Positions 34,529-44,968 of a DNA stretch of 64,000 nt are shown here, one piece after another. The first letter of the stretch is position 1; each line of letters opens with the position of its first letter. Location: NCBI GenBank assembly GCA_009735695.1, contig SRSL01000001.1:992048-1056047 (forward strand), in the 5' to 3' direction. Source of the stretch: Christiangramia bathymodioli. Its GTDB lineage: Bacteria > Bacteroidota > Bacteroidia > Flavobacteriales > Flavobacteriaceae. A program made the position numbers and the translations under genes. The notes under the pieces were generated by a model. The model made no database searches. It worked only from the letters and a program-made list of their open reading frames with translations, and was not told the DNA's origin.

Positions 34529-35287
34529 ATGAACATCCCCGAAGGCAAGAAAGTTTATTTCTCCAGCGATAATCACCTTGGTGCCCCTACCATGAAAGAA
34601 AGTCGGAAACGTGAAGCGATTTTCGTAAAATGGCTGGATGAGATCAAAGAAGATGCAGCCGCCATCTTTCTGCTGGGCGATCTTTTTGACTTCTGGTTTG
34701 AGTATAAGCATGTAGTTCCAAAAGGATTTGTTAGAACACTTGGAAAACTTGCCGAAATTAAGGATTCCGGGATCCCGGTTTATTTTTTCGTTGGGAATCA
34801 TGACCTCTGGATGAAGAACTACTTCGAAGAAGAATTGAATATCCCGGTGTACCACAAACCCAGAGAATTCGAGTTGAGCGGGAAAAAGTTCCTCGTTGGC
34901 CACGGTGACGGACTAGGGCCCGGAGACAAAGGCTATAAGCGAATGAAAAAGGTCTTTACCAATCCCTTTGCTCAATGGCTTTATAAATGGTTACACCCAG
35001 ACCTGGGAGTTCCCCTGGCACAATATTTTTCGGTTAAAAACAAGATGATCTCTGGTGAAGAAGACCAGGAGTTTTTAGGAGAAGATAAAGAATGGTTAAT
35101 CCAGTATTGCAAGCGAAAATTAGAATCTGAACATTTCGATTATTTTCTGTTCGGCCACCGGCATTTACCTCTGGAAATAGACCTCAACGGAACATCGACT
35201 TATGTAAACACCGGAGACTGGATAAGCCATTATACCTATGCCGAATTCGACGGTGAAGATCTCAAGTTGAAAAAGTTAAATTCTTAA
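34529..35287 (+). CDS. lpxH: UDP-2,3-diacylglucosamine diphosphatase
   Basis: Metallophosphoesterase of lipid A synthesis that makes lipid X, 252 residues. The metal-binding motifs are FSSDNHLGAP, FLLGDLFDFWFEY, FFVGNHDLWM, FLVGHGDGLGPG and YFLFGHRHLPLEI. The first motif has Asn in place of the usual Asp-x-His middle position (SDNHLG), which still keeps Asp and His. It converges with recJ and the stops overlap by 4 nt. Confidence 0.9.
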   Translation: MNIPEGKKVYFSSDNHLGAPTMKESRKREAIFVKWLDEIKEDAAAIFLLGDLFDFWFEYKHVVPKGFVRTLGKLAEIKDSGIPVYFFVGNHDLWMKNYFEEELNIPVYHKPREFELSGKKFLVGHGDGLGPGDKGYKRMKKVFTNPFAQWLYKWLHPDLGVPLAQYFSVKNKMISGEEDQEFLGEDKEWLIQYCKRKLESEHFDYFLFGHRHLPLEIDLNGTSTYVNTGDWISHYTYAEFDGEDLKLKKLNS

Positions 35288-36978
35288 ACCGATTCCCTGA
35301 TATCCTTTAGTTTTAGCTGAATACTGGTATTCCCATTCCAGGTATTCTCATCTAGGCTGTAAACTGCATCGAAGCGCTTTCCGTTTTTGATGATATCGAG
35401 CTTGTCTCCCAGGTTGAAGCCTATTACGTCAAATTCCGGTCCGGCAGTCGCCTGCTTCACCCTGCATTTTAAATGAGTTTTATCTTCTCCCACACATTTT
35501 CCAAAACCGGTATCTGTCAGGCCCCGACTAAGAAAAACCGGTGACATATTACCGGGACCAAATGGAGCGAATTGTTTTAGAATTCTATAGAACTTCGGGG
35601 TGATATCTTTAAGGTCCAACTCAGCATCGATGCTGATCTCCGGGGTAAGCAATTTCCGGTCTATAGAGGCAGAAACCACCTCTTCGAACTTTCTCTTAAA
35701 ATTCTCGTATTCCGATTCCAAAAGGGTTAATCCGGCCGCGTATTTATGTCCGCCGAATTGCTCAATATGATCTTTGCAACCGTCCAGGGCCTCGTAAACA
35801 TCAAATCCCTTGACCGATCTAGCCGAAGCTGCCAGCTTCTCCCCACTTTTGGTAAAGACCAGGGTTGGCCGGTACCAGGTTTCGGTCAAGCGCGAAGCCA
35901 CGATCCCAATAACACCTTTATGCCAGTTCTCGTTATAAACCACCGTGGTAAGCCGCTTTTCCTCCTTCAGTTCCAGGATCTGCTTTTTGGCCTCTTCGGT
36001 AATGATCTTATCGGTACTCTTTCGGTCTGAATTAAAGGTCTCGATCTCTTCAGCAAAACCTTTAACAACAACTTCGTTTTCTTCGGTAAGCAGATCAACG
36101 GCATGTAAACCATGCTTCATCCGGCCCGCCGCATTGATACGGGGTGCTACTATAAAAACCAGGTCGGTAATGCTAATATTCTTTCGTTCACCCAGGATAC
36201 ATTTTATCCCCCGGCGCGGAGCAACGTTGATCACGTTCAGGCCATGATAGGCCAGGATTCGGTTTTCGCCGGTTATGGGAACGATATCGGCCCCGATTGC
36301 TGTTGCCACCAGGTCCAGATAGGGAAGCAAAATTTCTTCAGGTTCACCATTCTTTCTAACGATCGCCTGGATTAGCTTAAAACCCACTCCACAACCACAA
36401 AGTTCATCGTATGGATAGGTGCAGTCTTCGCGTTTTGGATCCAGCACAGCCACAGCATCAGGGATTTCAGCTCCTGGCCGGTGGTGATCGCAAATGATGA
36501 AATCAATACCCTTTTCGTTTGCGTATGAAACCTTTTCAATAGCCTTAATTCCGCAATCCAGGGCGATGATCAGGCTAATATCGTTATCGGCTGCAAAATC
36601 GATCCCCTGGTAAGAAACGCCATAGCCTTCTTCATAACGATCTGGAATATAGGTAGCCACATTTGGATACCTCGATTTCAGGAAAGTAGACATCAGCGCC
36701 ACGCTGGTAGTCCCATCCACATCATAATCCCCATACACCAGGATGTTTTCCTGCTGCTCGATCGCCTTTTCTATACGTGCAACAGCCAGGTCCATATCCC
36801 TCATCAGGAAAGGATCGTGAAGATCATCGAGTTCTGGCCTGAAGAATTTCCTGGCCTCCTCGAACGTATTGATCCCTCGCTGAACCAAAAGCCGGGCTAC
36901 GGGTAATCCCACTCTAAGTTTGTCTGAAAGTGAACTTACGGTAATAGAATCCGGTTTGGGTTTTAAGGTCCAGCGCAT
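35284..36978 (-). CDS. recJ: single-stranded-DNA exonuclease RecJ
   Basis: 5'-3' single-strand exonuclease of recombination and repair, 564 residues. DHH-family motifs are ILVYGDYDVDGTTSVALM, LIIALDCGIKA, FIICDHHRPG and the DHHA1 region with GHKYAAGLTL. The C-terminal OB-fold part has LKCRVKQ and DVIGFNLGDK. It is the last gene of a minus-strand group rsmI-UDG-recJ, with a 61-nt gap before it. Confidence 0.95.
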   Translation of the reverse strand: MRWTLKPKPDSITVSSLSDKLRVGLPVARLLVQRGINTFEEARKFFRPELDDLHDPFLMRDMDLAVARIEKAIEQQENILVYGDYDVDGTTSVALMSTFLKSRYPNVATYIPDRYEEGYGVSYQGIDFAADNDISLIIALDCGIKAIEKVSYANEKGIDFIICDHHRPGAEIPDAVAVLDPKREDCTYPYDELCGCGVGFKLIQAIVRKNGEPEEILLPYLDLVATAIGADIVPITGENRILAYHGLNVINVAPRRGIKCILGERKNISITDLVFIVAPRINAAGRMKHGLHAVDLLTEENEVVVKGFAEEIETFNSDRKSTDKIITEEAKKQILELKEEKRLTTVVYNENWHKGVIGIVASRLTETWYRPTLVFTKSGEKLAASARSVKGFDVYEALDGCKDHIEQFGGHKYAAGLTLLESEYENFKRKFEEVVSASIDRKLLTPEISIDAELDLKDITPKFYRILKQFAPFGPGNMSPVFLSRGLTDTGFGKCVGEDKTHLKCRVKQATAGPEFDVIGFNLGDKLDIIKNGKRFDAVYSLDENTWNGNTSIQLKLKDIRESV

Positions 36979-37039
36979 AAAAATTCGTAAAATTGATTTG
37001 GATCGAAAGTACTAAAAAAGCAATTATCTGCTTTCAATT

Positions 37040-37606
37040 TTAGCCCAATATTTCGCTGACTTTCTGCTGAATTTGAGGTACAACTTCCTCCTCGAACCAG
37101 GGATGCTTGCTGCGCCAGAATCGATTCACAGGAGATGGATGTGGCACAGGCCAGTAATCCGGTAAAAACTGTTCGTAATTTCTTACTTTTTCGGTTAGCG
37201 TACCTTTGGAAGAAAGGTAATAACTGGTTGAATAAGCCCCTATCAGGAATTTTAATTTTACTTTTTCAAGTTCACTCCAAACCTCATTATGCCACATGGG
37301 AGCACATTCCTTGCGCGGAGGCAAATCACCGGTTTTTCCTTTTCCAGGATAGCAGAAACCCATTGGCAGGATCGCAAAGTTTTCAGGATCATAAAAGGTT
37401 TCCTCATCCACACCCAGCCACTCCCTGAGCTTCTTCCCACTCTGGTCTTTCCAGGCGATTCCAGATTCATGCACCACCCTTCCGGGAGCCTGGCTGATCA
37501 GTACAATTTTGGAATTTTTACTGGCTTCTATAATGGGTCTGGCGCCAAGAGGCAGATGTTTCTGGCAAACCTTGCAATCGCGTATGTTCTCTAAAAGGTC
37601 TTTCAA
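37040..37606 (-). CDS. uracil-DNA glycosylase family protein
   Basis: A 188-residue member of the uracil-DNA glycosylase superfamily. Motif 1 is ISQAPGRVVHESGIAWKDQSGKKLREWLG, and motif 2 VPHPSPVNRFWRSKHPW holds the catalytic-type His-Pro-Ser-Pro. Two CxxC-like cysteines occur near the N-terminus (DCKVCQ), but a full iron-sulfur set as in family 4 enzymes is not complete. The exact base removed is unknown. The gene starts 1 nt after the rsmI stop. Confidence 0.85.
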   Translation of the reverse strand: MKDLLENIRDCKVCQKHLPLGARPIIEASKNSKIVLISQAPGRVVHESGIAWKDQSGKKLREWLGVDEETFYDPENFAILPMGFCYPGKGKTGDLPPRKECAPMWHNEVWSELEKVKLKFLIGAYSTSYYLSSKGTLTEKVRNYEQFLPDYWPVPHPSPVNRFWRSKHPWFEEEVVPQIQQKVSEILG

Positions 37607-37607
37607 A

Positions 37608-38279
37608 TCAGGATTTTCCAGCCACCACTATCACGATCTCTCCCTTTGGAGGATTACTGGTATAATGTTCCAGCACTTCCCTGGCGGTTCCCCGAATGCT
37701 TTCTTCATGCATCTTGGTGATCTCCCTGGAAACTGAAAGTCTTCTGTCTTCGCCAAAATATTCCACAAAATTTCCCAGGGTTTTGATAAGCTTATGTGGA
37801 GATTCATAAAAGATCATGGTCCTGCTTTCTTCGGCCAGGAATTTCAAGCGGGTTTGCCTTCCTTTTTTTACCGGGAGAAAACCTTCGAATACAAATTTAT
37901 CATTAGGAAGTCCGCTATTCACAAGGGCCGGCACAAAGGCTGTGGCTCCAGGCAGGCAGTCTACCTCTATGCCATTTTCCACACAGGCACGGGTTAGTAA
38001 GAACCCGGGATCGGAGATCGCGGGGGTCCCGGCATCACTAATCAAAGCTATGGTTTCTCCTGATTGGATCCTAGATGCGATCTGATCCACTGTTTTATGT
38101 TCATTATGCATATGATGGCTTTGCATAGGCGTGGAGATCTCGAAATGCTTCAGTAATTTCCCGCTATTTCGGGTATCCTCGGCGAGAATAAGATCTACTT
38201 CCTTAAGCACCCTGACGGCTCTTAAGGTAATATCTTCCAGGTTGCCTATAGGTGTAGGCACCAGAAACAATTTTCCCAT
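37608..38279 (-). CDS. rsmI: 16S rRNA (cytidine-1402-2'-O)-methyltransferase
   Basis: SAM-dependent enzyme of the tetrapyrrole-methylase fold, 223 residues. Signatures: LVPTPIGNLEDITLRAV, LILAEDTRNSGKLLKHF, IALISDAGTPAISDPGF and GEIVIVVAG at the end. It is shorter than the E. coli enzyme (286) because the C-terminal extension is missing, which is common in this phylum. Tight spacing to the UDG gene suggests co-translation. Confidence 0.93.
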   Translation of the reverse strand: MGKLFLVPTPIGNLEDITLRAVRVLKEVDLILAEDTRNSGKLLKHFEISTPMQSHHMHNEHKTVDQIASRIQSGETIALISDAGTPAISDPGFLLTRACVENGIEVDCLPGATAFVPALVNSGLPNDKFVFEGFLPVKKGRQTRLKFLAEESRTMIFYESPHKLIKTLGNFVEYFGEDRRLSVSREITKMHEESIRGTAREVLEHYTSNPPKGEIVIVVAGKS

Positions 38280-38291
38280 AAAATAGGTTTC

Positions 38292-39041
38292 TTATTTATC
38301 GAATTTGTTTTCGATGTGGGCCATAAAGCGCTGTTCGAATTCTTCCTTCCCCTCCCAGTGATTATAATCGGGTTTTACTACCAGGTTGATGAATTTAGTG
38401 GCTTCTTCGTGACTGGTAAAGGTATTTAGCTGGGAAAGTACCCTGTTATAGTCGGCTGTATTGCCATCGAACAAATGCTTGATATAGGCAAGGCGTTCAT
38501 TAAGACCAATATTGATGCCTTTTTTCAGGCGATCGTTGAGTGACCTTGGTTTATTCTCTTCTGACTTCTTATTATTAACCGGCTCAAAGTCTGGCAGGTT
38601 ATCATAATCTACCCCGATATTCCTGAAATCCTTTTTCGGCTTTTCTGATGTGGCAGGTCTGGATGGTTCCCTGAATGAATTAAGATCATCCATCATGATG
38701 TCTACCTTTTCGGTTTCCGGCGGCATCTGGGCCACGATATCCTTGATCTTTTCGGTAGCAGGTTCGGTGATCGCTACAGAATCCTTATTATATTCGGTCC
38801 CATCCGGATGGAATTCATCATAAGACTGGGTCCTGGAAATGCGCTGAGGCATTTGCATTTCAAATTCCTCGTCTTCTTCAGCTTCTGAGGCATCCAGGTG
38901 TTTTTCAGTAAAACTAAGCACCGTTAATTTTTCATAAAGGTGCCTGGCTAGCTTTTTCAGTTCTTTCGCATCCATCTCCCCTTTTTTCTGAAGGATCAGT
39001 TCTGCGATATAGATCAAATCAGCTTCAATTTTCTTTTTCAT
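38292..39041 (-). CDS. conserved hypothetical protein, acidic linker type
   Basis: A 249-residue cytoplasmic protein that I do not recognise by function. It has a short helical N-terminal part (KKKIEADLIYIAELILQKK), a long disordered, acidic middle rich in E, P and K (about residues 55-165), and a folded C-terminal helical part with SLNDRLKKGINIGLNERLAYIKHLFDG and TFTSHEEATKFINLVV. This design suggests a scaffold or adaptor. It is first in the run to rsmI, UDG and recJ, 12 nt before rsmI. Confidence 0.75.
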   Translation of the reverse strand: MKKKIEADLIYIAELILQKKGEMDAKELKKLARHLYEKLTVLSFTEKHLDASEAEEDEEFEMQMPQRISRTQSYDEFHPDGTEYNKDSVAITEPATEKIKDIVAQMPPETEKVDIMMDDLNSFREPSRPATSEKPKKDFRNIGVDYDNLPDFEPVNNKKSEENKPRSLNDRLKKGINIGLNERLAYIKHLFDGNTADYNRVLSQLNTFTSHEEATKFINLVVKPDYNHWEGKEEFEQRFMAHIENKFDK

Positions 39042-39230
39042 TGTACAGTATTTTTGGATTAAACGTTAAAATCGTATCGATCGAGGAATCATCAATTTAA
39101 TTCAAAATCTGTTCCGAATTCGATTTGATAACTTTAACGATTAGGCCCTCAAGCGGGTTGTATTTTTAATAAATTTGTTCCACCTTTATGCGAAAGAGGT
39201 ATTTCCCCATTTCGATTTGAAAAATACAAA

Positions 39231-39884
39231 ATGTTTCTCGAAAATACAGTAAATCACGAAGAGCAATTTGGTTGGATAGAAGTTATTTGCGGCTCTATGT
39301 TTTCCGGAAAAACCGAAGAACTGATCCGTCGTCTCAAAAGGGCAAAATTCGCCAAACAAAATGTCGAGATCTTCAAACCAGCCATCGATACCCGCTATGA
39401 CGAGGAGATGGTGGTTTCTCACGATTCCAATGAAATTCGCTCTACCCCGGTACCTTCAGCAGCCACCATTCGCATTCTGGCAGATGGCTGTGATGTAGTG
39501 GGGATCGATGAGGCTCAATTTTTCGATGCCGAGATCGTAACGGTTTGCAACGACCTGGCCAACCAGGGAATACGCGTAATCGTTGCTGGCCTCGACATGG
39601 ATTTCAAGGGAAATCCTTTCGGCCCCATGCCTAATTTAATGGCTACGGCCGAATATGTCACCAAAGTACATGCGGTTTGTACCAGAACCGGGAATCTTGC
39701 CCAGTTCAGCTATCGAAAATCGATTAACGACGACCTGGTATTCCTGGGGGAAAATGAAGAATACGAACCTCTAAGTCGCGGGGCTTATTTTAAGGCCATG
39801 CTGAAGGAGCGGGTGAAAAAGATCGATGTAAACGACCCGCAGGAATTGAATTCAAAACAAAAGGAGGAAAATGCCGAAGGCTAA
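39231..39884 (+). CDS. tdk: thymidine kinase
   Basis: Salvage kinase that phosphorylates thymidine, 217 residues. The P-loop is [16 protein letters not shown], and [13 protein letters not shown] and [14 protein letters not shown] are present. The zinc site usual in type II enzymes (two CxxC pairs) is largely lost: [15 protein letters not shown] keeps only one Cys of the first pair. This looks like the variant common in Bacteroidota. It overlaps alr by 14 nt. A TAAATTTG -7 element is at 39170-39177. Confidence 0.93.
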   Translation: MFLENTVNHEEQFGWIEVICGSMFSGKTEELIRRLKRAKFAKQNVEIFKPAIDTRYDEEMVVSHDSNEIRSTPVPSAATIRILADGCDVVGIDEAQFFDAEIVTVCNDLANQGIRVIVAGLDMDFKGNPFGPMPNLMATAEYVTKVHAVCTRTGNLAQFSYRKSINDDLVFLGENEEYEPLSRGAYFKAMLKERVKKIDVNDPQELNSKQKEENAEG

Positions 39885-40980
39885 GGAAAGCGTTCTAGAG
39901 ATCAATCTTGGAAATCTTGCTCATAATTACCGTTATTTAAGATCAAAATTAGACAAGGAAGTTAAATTCATGTCGGTTGTAAAGGCCCATGCCTACGGAA
40001 GTGATTCGGTAGTCATCGCCCAGAAACTTCAGGAACTGGGAACCGATTATTTCGCTGTCGCCTATGTGGAAGAAGGCGTTCGATTAAGAGAGAACGGTAT
40101 TACGTTGCCCATTCTCGTCTTACATCCGCAATTCCATAATTTCGAGGAGATCATCGAACATTGCCTGGAACCGAATATCTACAGTGAAAAGATTCTTAGG
40201 TCATTTATCGAGATCGCCGAACGACAAAATCAGAAAAATTATCCTGTTCACATTAAACTGAATACAGGCCTGAACCGACTAGGCTTTGATCAGCCTGAAC
40301 TGGATACCGTATTCGAGCTTATTTCAGGAACCGAAAGTATTAAAGTCGCTTCCATTTTTTCCCATCTCGCGGCCAGTGAAGACTGGAAAGAACGGGAATT
40401 CACCCTGGGCCAGATAGACCTCTTCAGAAAAATGGCCTGGAAGCTGGTTGAGAACCTGGGCTATGAACCCTTGCTGCATATTTGTAATACTTCGGGAGTC
40501 ATCAATTACCCTAAAGCCGCATTCAGTATGGTTCGCAGCGGGATAGGCCTATATGGCTACGGAAATGACGAAAATGTAGATCCTTACCTGAAACCTGTTG
40601 GTACTTTGAAAACCATCATTTCGCAGAAGCGTCACCTGGATAAAGGCGCTACAGTTGGTTATAATCGCGTATTTAAGGTGGAAAAACCTAGTGTGATCGC
40701 AACGCTTCCGATAGGTCATGCCGATGGTATTAACCGCATCTACGGAAAACAAAAAGCCGGCGTCTTTGTAAACGGAAAGTACGCGCCTATAGTAGGCAAT
40801 GTGTGTATGGATATCATCATGGTAGATGTTACCGGCATCGATTGCGAAGAGGGCGATGAAGTGATCGTTTTTGGTGGCCCACAAAACCCCGTTGATTTCG
40901 CTGAGGCAGGCGGCACCATTTCTTATGAGCTGATCACAGGTATTCAGCGCAGGGTAACCCGAAAAGTCATCCCGGAATAG
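39871..40980 (+). CDS. alr: alanine racemase
   Basis: PLP enzyme that makes D-alanine for peptidoglycan, 369 residues. The PLP lysine is in [15 protein letters not shown]; the catalytic tyrosine lies in the C-terminal domain ([11 protein letters not shown]), and [12 protein letters not shown] and [13 protein letters not shown] are typical. It overlaps tdk by 14 nt, so the two are translationally coupled. Confidence 0.95.
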   Translation: MPKAKESVLEINLGNLAHNYRYLRSKLDKEVKFMSVVKAHAYGSDSVVIAQKLQELGTDYFAVAYVEEGVRLRENGITLPILVLHPQFHNFEEIIEHCLEPNIYSEKILRSFIEIAERQNQKNYPVHIKLNTGLNRLGFDQPELDTVFELISGTESIKVASIFSHLAASEDWKEREFTLGQIDLFRKMAWKLVENLGYEPLLHICNTSGVINYPKAAFSMVRSGIGLYGYGNDENVDPYLKPVGTLKTIISQKRHLDKGATVGYNRVFKVEKPSVIATLPIGHADGINRIYGKQKAGVFVNGKYAPIVGNVCMDIIMVDVTGIDCEEGDEVIVFGGPQNPVDFAEAGGTISYELITGIQRRVTRKVIPE

Positions 40981-41047
40981 GTCTATTATCCAATATTTAA
41001 GTTTTTTATCTAAATTAGGCCTCAACTAACCCCTAATACTAATTTTT

Positions 41048-41476
41048 ATGGCCTTTTTAAAAGACTTTAAAGCTTTCCTTTTTCAGAAGGATATTGTAAT
41101 GCTGGCTACTGCGGTTGTGATTGGAGCAGCATTTAACAAGATCGTTACCTCGGTGGTTAACGACGTTATAATGCCAATCATAGGCCTGCTCACCGGAGGA
41201 ATTGATTTTACCCAGAAATTCATTTCACTGGACGGGGAGAGCTATCCCGACCTTGCCGCCGCACAGGAGGCCAACGCTGCCGTGATCACCTACGGAAACC
41301 TGATCCAGGCGATCATCTATTTTATAATCATAGGCTTTTTCATATTTTTGGTGCTGAGAGCTTACGAAAAAACCAAGAAAAAAGAGAACGTGGAAGAAGC
41401 TCCGGCTCCAAAAGGACCTACTCAGGAAGAGATCCTTTTAGAGATAAGAGACGAATTGAAGAAACAGAATTCATAA
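41048..41476 (+). CDS. mscL: large-conductance mechanosensitive channel
   Basis: Inner-membrane safety valve, 142 residues. The N-terminal [41 protein letters not shown] gives the amphipathic helix and pore helix; a second membrane helix ([15 protein letters not shown]) and a cytoplasmic helix with [15 protein letters not shown] follow. The own terminator sits 40 nt after the stop. Confidence 0.95.
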   Translation: MAFLKDFKAFLFQKDIVMLATAVVIGAAFNKIVTSVVNDVIMPIIGLLTGGIDFTQKFISLDGESYPDLAAAQEANAAVITYGNLIQAIIYFIIIGFFIFLVLRAYEKTKKKENVEEAPAPKGPTQEEILLEIRDELKKQNS

Positions 41477-41516
41477 AAAAGTACGCTTACCGCTACATTA
41501 CTCATTTAAACTTTAA

Positions 41517-41546
41517 ACCCCCGGCAGAAACCGGGGGTCATTTTTT
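41517..41546 (+). terminator. Rho-independent terminator of mscL
   Basis: Perfect 8-bp stem ACCCCCGG / CCGGGGGT (41517-41524, 41531-41538) and six T after a short CA. Confidence 0.85.
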
Positions 41547-41627
41547 ACAAATCTGGCAAATTCGTAAAAATTGAATGTTTCAGGGTTTTTTTTCAATTCA
41601 GAATATCGCCTGTTTCAATTCAACTAA

Positions 41628-41635
41628 TACCTTTG
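41628..41635 (+). promoter_or_regulatory. -7 promoter element of asd (TACCTTTG)
   Basis: Exact TAnnTTTG match 30 nt before the asd start. No good -33 box. Confidence 0.45.
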
Positions 41636-41665
41636 CAATCACATTTTTAAAATTCTTGGCTAATT

Positions 41666-42655
41666 ATGAAAGTAGCTGTTGTTGGAGCCACCGGAATGGT
41701 GGGAAACGTAATGTTAAAAGTACTGGAGGAAAGAAATTTTCCATTAACTGAATTGATACCTGTAGCTTCGGAAAGATCGGTTGGTAAAAAGATCAATTTT
41801 GCCGGAAAGGAATATGAAGTTGTAGGATTGGAAACCGCGGTTTCGATGAAACCTGAGATCGCCTTGTTTTCAGCAGGAGGAGACACCTCCCTGGAATGGG
41901 CTCCAAAATTCGCTGCGGCCGGTACTACAGTGATCGATAATTCTTCAGCCTGGAGGATGAACCCGGACAACAAACTGGTTATTCCGGAGATCAATGCGAA
42001 TCTACTTTCAGCAGAAGATAAGATCATCGCCAATCCAAACTGTTCTACCATTCAGCTTTTAATGGCCCTGAAACCACTTCATGATACGTATAAGATCAAA
42101 CGAGTGGTAGTTTCAACGTACCAAAGTATTACCGGAACCGGGGTAAAAGCTGTAAAGCAGTTGGAAAACGAGTATGCCGGATCAAAGGGAGAAATGGCCT
42201 ATCCGTATCCAATTCACCGCAATGCCTTACCTCACTGCGATGTATTCCAGGATAATGGATATACAAAAGAAGAGATGAAACTGACCAACGAAACCAAGAA
42301 GATACTTGGTGATGACAGTGTAAATGTTACCGCGACGGCTATCAGGATCCCCGTGGTTGGCGGACATTCAGAATCTGTAAATATCGAATTCGAAAGAGAT
42401 TTTGAGGAGGCCGAAGTAAGGCAACTATTAAATGACTTTCCTGGAATCAAAGTTCAGGATAACCCTGGTGTTAACACCTATCCTATGCCCATCTATGCAG
42501 AAGGAAAAGATGATGTTTTCGTAGGCCGGATAAGGAGAGATCATTCCCAGCCTAACAGTTTAAATATGTGGATCGTGGCCGATAACCTGCGAAAAGGAGC
42601 TGCCACCAATGCGGTTCAGATCGCTGAATATTTGATCGAAAACAAGCTGGTTTAA
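41666..42655 (+). CDS. asd: aspartate-semialdehyde dehydrogenase
   Basis: NADPH-dependent enzyme of lysine, threonine and methionine synthesis and of diaminopimelate supply, 329 residues. The dinucleotide motif VVGATGMVGNVML opens the protein, the catalytic Cys is in IIANPNCSTIQLL, and the catalytic His is in IRIPVVGGHSESVNI. Own promoter and terminator. Confidence 0.96.
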   Translation: MKVAVVGATGMVGNVMLKVLEERNFPLTELIPVASERSVGKKINFAGKEYEVVGLETAVSMKPEIALFSAGGDTSLEWAPKFAAAGTTVIDNSSAWRMNPDNKLVIPEINANLLSAEDKIIANPNCSTIQLLMALKPLHDTYKIKRVVVSTYQSITGTGVKAVKQLENEYAGSKGEMAYPYPIHRNALPHCDVFQDNGYTKEEMKLTNETKKILGDDSVNVTATAIRIPVVGGHSESVNIEFERDFEEAEVRQLLNDFPGIKVQDNPGVNTYPMPIYAEGKDDVFVGRIRRDHSQPNSLNMWIVADNLRKGAATNAVQIAEYLIENKLV

Positions 42656-42679
42656 AATCAGAAATATTTAAATATCTTT

Positions 42680-42715
42680 AAAGGCCTGATAGATTAAACT
42701 TTCAGGCCTTTTTTT
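42680..42715 (+). terminator. Rho-independent terminator of asd
   Basis: Perfect 10-bp stem AAAGGCCTGA (42680-42689) / TCAGGCCTTT (42702-42711) and a T run. Confidence 0.9.
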
Positions 42716-42752
42716 GGTCAAAGAATTATAACCCAAGAATTAATTAAAATTT

Positions 42753-44912
42753 ATGAAAAAAATAATAACCCTTGCCTTTGCTGCCGGCACCCTGATGGCC
42801 TGCAACGAGGAGGCAGAAAAAAAAGACAGTATCGCTGTGAATTACCCCGAAACCAAAAAAGTTGATACCGTTACCGATTATTTTGGAACCGAAGTAAAAG
42901 ATCCCTACCGCTGGCTGGAAGACGACCGCAGCGAGGAGACCGAAAACTGGGTGGAAGCCCAGAACGAGGTTACCTTCGATTACCTGGAAAAGATCCCCTA
43001 TCGTGAAAAACTAAAACAACGTCTTACCGAACTCTGGGATTATGAAAAACTGGGAGCTCCTTTCACGGAAGGTGATTATATCTATTTCTATAAGAACGAC
43101 GGACTCCAGAACCAGAGCGTGCTTTACAGAAAAAAAGGACCTGATGCCGAGGCAGAGGTTTTCCTTGACCCGAATAATTTCAGCAAGGACGGAACCACTT
43201 CTCTTGCCGGAATGAGCTTTTCTGAAGACGGGAAGAAAGTAGCCTATGCTATTTCTGAAGGTGGAAGCGACTGGAGAAAAGTGATCGTGATGAATACCGA
43301 AAACAAGGAGATCCTTGGAGATACGATTAAAGATGTAAAATTCAGCGGACTTTCCTGGAAAGGAAATGACGGATTCTATTATTCAAGCTATGACAAACCG
43401 ACAGGAAGCGAACTTTCAGCCAAAACCGATCAGCATAAACTGTATTATCACAAACTCGGGACCGCGCAAAGCGAGGATAAGGTGATCTTTGGTGATAAAT
43501 CGGAACAAAAAAGACGTTATGTTGGAGGAAATGTGACCGAAGACAACCGCTATTTGATCATTTCAGCAAGAAATTCGACTTCTGGCGGTGAGCTTTACCT
43601 GATGGACCTTCAAAAACAAAATCCGGTACTGGTTAGCATAATCGACAATTTTGACACTGATAGTTACGTAATCGATAATGAAGGAAGCAAGCTTTATATC
43701 GTTACCAACCTGGATGCGCCAAACCGTAGAATCGTAACTGTTGATGCCTCCAATCCAAAACCGGAAAACTGGAAAGACTTTATTCCTGAAACTGAATATG
43801 TCTTAAGTCCTTCTACCGGAGGTGGCTATTTCTTTGCAGAATATATGGTTGATGCCATTTCCCAGGTAAAACAATATGATTATGATGGGAAGCTGGTTAG
43901 AGAAGTAGAATTACCAGGAATAGGTTCAGCCGGTGGTTTCGGAGCGAAGAAAGATGAGGATGTACTTTATTATTCCTTTACCAATTACGTAACTCCGGGT
44001 ACTATTTATAAATATGACATCGAGGAGGGAACTTCAGAAGTTTATAACAAACCGAAAATCGATTTCAATTCAGAAGACTATACCAGCGAGCAGGTGTTCT
44101 ATACTTCCAAAGATGGAACAAAGGTGCCAATGATCATCACCTATAAAAAAGGAACAGAAATGGATGGCAAAAACCCGACTATCCTGTACGGTTATGGCGG
44201 GTTTAACATCAGTCTTACGCCTGGATTCAGCACAGCGAATAGCGTTTGGCTGGAGCAGGGAGGTATTTACGCTGTTCCAAACCTTCGCGGAGGTGGTGAA
44301 TACGGAAAGGAATGGCATGATGCCGGTACCAAGCTTAATAAACAGAACGTATTTGACGATTTTATCGCTGCTGCGGAATACCTGATCGAAAATAATTATA
44401 CTTCTAAGGATTACCTGGCGATTCGCGGTGGTTCTAATGGAGGATTGCTGGTTGGTGCTACCATGACTCAGCGTCCAGACCTTATGAAAGTTGCTTTGCC
44501 AGCTGTGGGGGTAATGGACATGCTTAGATACCACACCTTTACTGCCGGAGCGGGATGGGCTTACGACTATGGAACTGCTGAAGACAGCAAGGAAATGTTC
44601 GATTATCTATATGGTTATTCTCCTGTTCATAATGTGGAAGCCGGGGTGGAATATCCTGCGACGCTTATTACTACTGGAGATCATGATGATCGTGTGGTAC
44701 CTGCGCATTCGTTCAAGTTCGCTGCTGAACTTCAGGAAAAACAGGCTGGTGATGAGCCGGTTTTGATCCGAATCGAAACCAAGGCTGGCCATGGAGCAGG
44801 AAAACCTACCAGTATGATCATAGAAGAATATGCCGATATTTTCGGGTTTACCTTCTACAATATGGGCTTTGAAGCTTTGCCAAATGAAGTTGACAAAAAT
44901 GTGAAAGGTTAA
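42753..44912 (+). CDS. prolyl oligopeptidase (S9A) lipoprotein
   Basis: Serine peptidase that cuts short peptides after proline, 719 residues. A lipobox-like TLMAC (Cys17) after a short signal suggests anchoring in the envelope. The propeller domain precedes the catalytic domain with nucleophile [11 protein letters not shown], acid in [14 protein letters not shown] and base in [23 protein letters not shown] is a family signature. It stands alone between two terminators. It is likely to serve peptide use in the periplasm. Confidence 0.94.
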   Translation: MKKIITLAFAAGTLMACNEEAEKKDSIAVNYPETKKVDTVTDYFGTEVKDPYRWLEDDRSEETENWVEAQNEVTFDYLEKIPYREKLKQRLTELWDYEKLGAPFTEGDYIYFYKNDGLQNQSVLYRKKGPDAEAEVFLDPNNFSKDGTTSLAGMSFSEDGKKVAYAISEGGSDWRKVIVMNTENKEILGDTIKDVKFSGLSWKGNDGFYYSSYDKPTGSELSAKTDQHKLYYHKLGTAQSEDKVIFGDKSEQKRRYVGGNVTEDNRYLIISARNSTSGGELYLMDLQKQNPVLVSIIDNFDTDSYVIDNEGSKLYIVTNLDAPNRRIVTVDASNPKPENWKDFIPETEYVLSPSTGGGYFFAEYMVDAISQVKQYDYDGKLVREVELPGIGSAGGFGAKKDEDVLYYSFTNYVTPGTIYKYDIEEGTSEVYNKPKIDFNSEDYTSEQVFYTSKDGTKVPMIITYKKGTEMDGKNPTILYGYGGFNISLTPGFSTANSVWLEQGGIYAVPNLRGGGEYGKEWHDAGTKLNKQNVFDDFIAAAEYLIENNYTSKDYLAIRGGSNGGLLVGATMTQRPDLMKVALPAVGVMDMLRYHTFTAGAGWAYDYGTAEDSKEMFDYLYGYSPVHNVEAGVEYPATLITTGDHDDRVVPAHSFKFAAELQEKQAGDEPVLIRIETKAGHGAGKPTSMIIEEYADIFGFTFYNMGFEALPNEVDKNVKG

Positions 44913-44940
44913 GAAGCTTTCGCTAAAATTATAAATTTAG

Positions 44941-44968
44941 AACGCCGGTATTTTTACCGGCGTTTTTT
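44941..44968 (+). terminator. Rho-independent terminator of the prolyl oligopeptidase gene
   Basis: Perfect 10-bp stem AACGCCGGTA (44941-44950) / TACCGGCGTT (44955-44964), loop TTTT, then T run. The right arm covers the last codons and stop of the convergent HAD gene. Confidence 0.9.
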
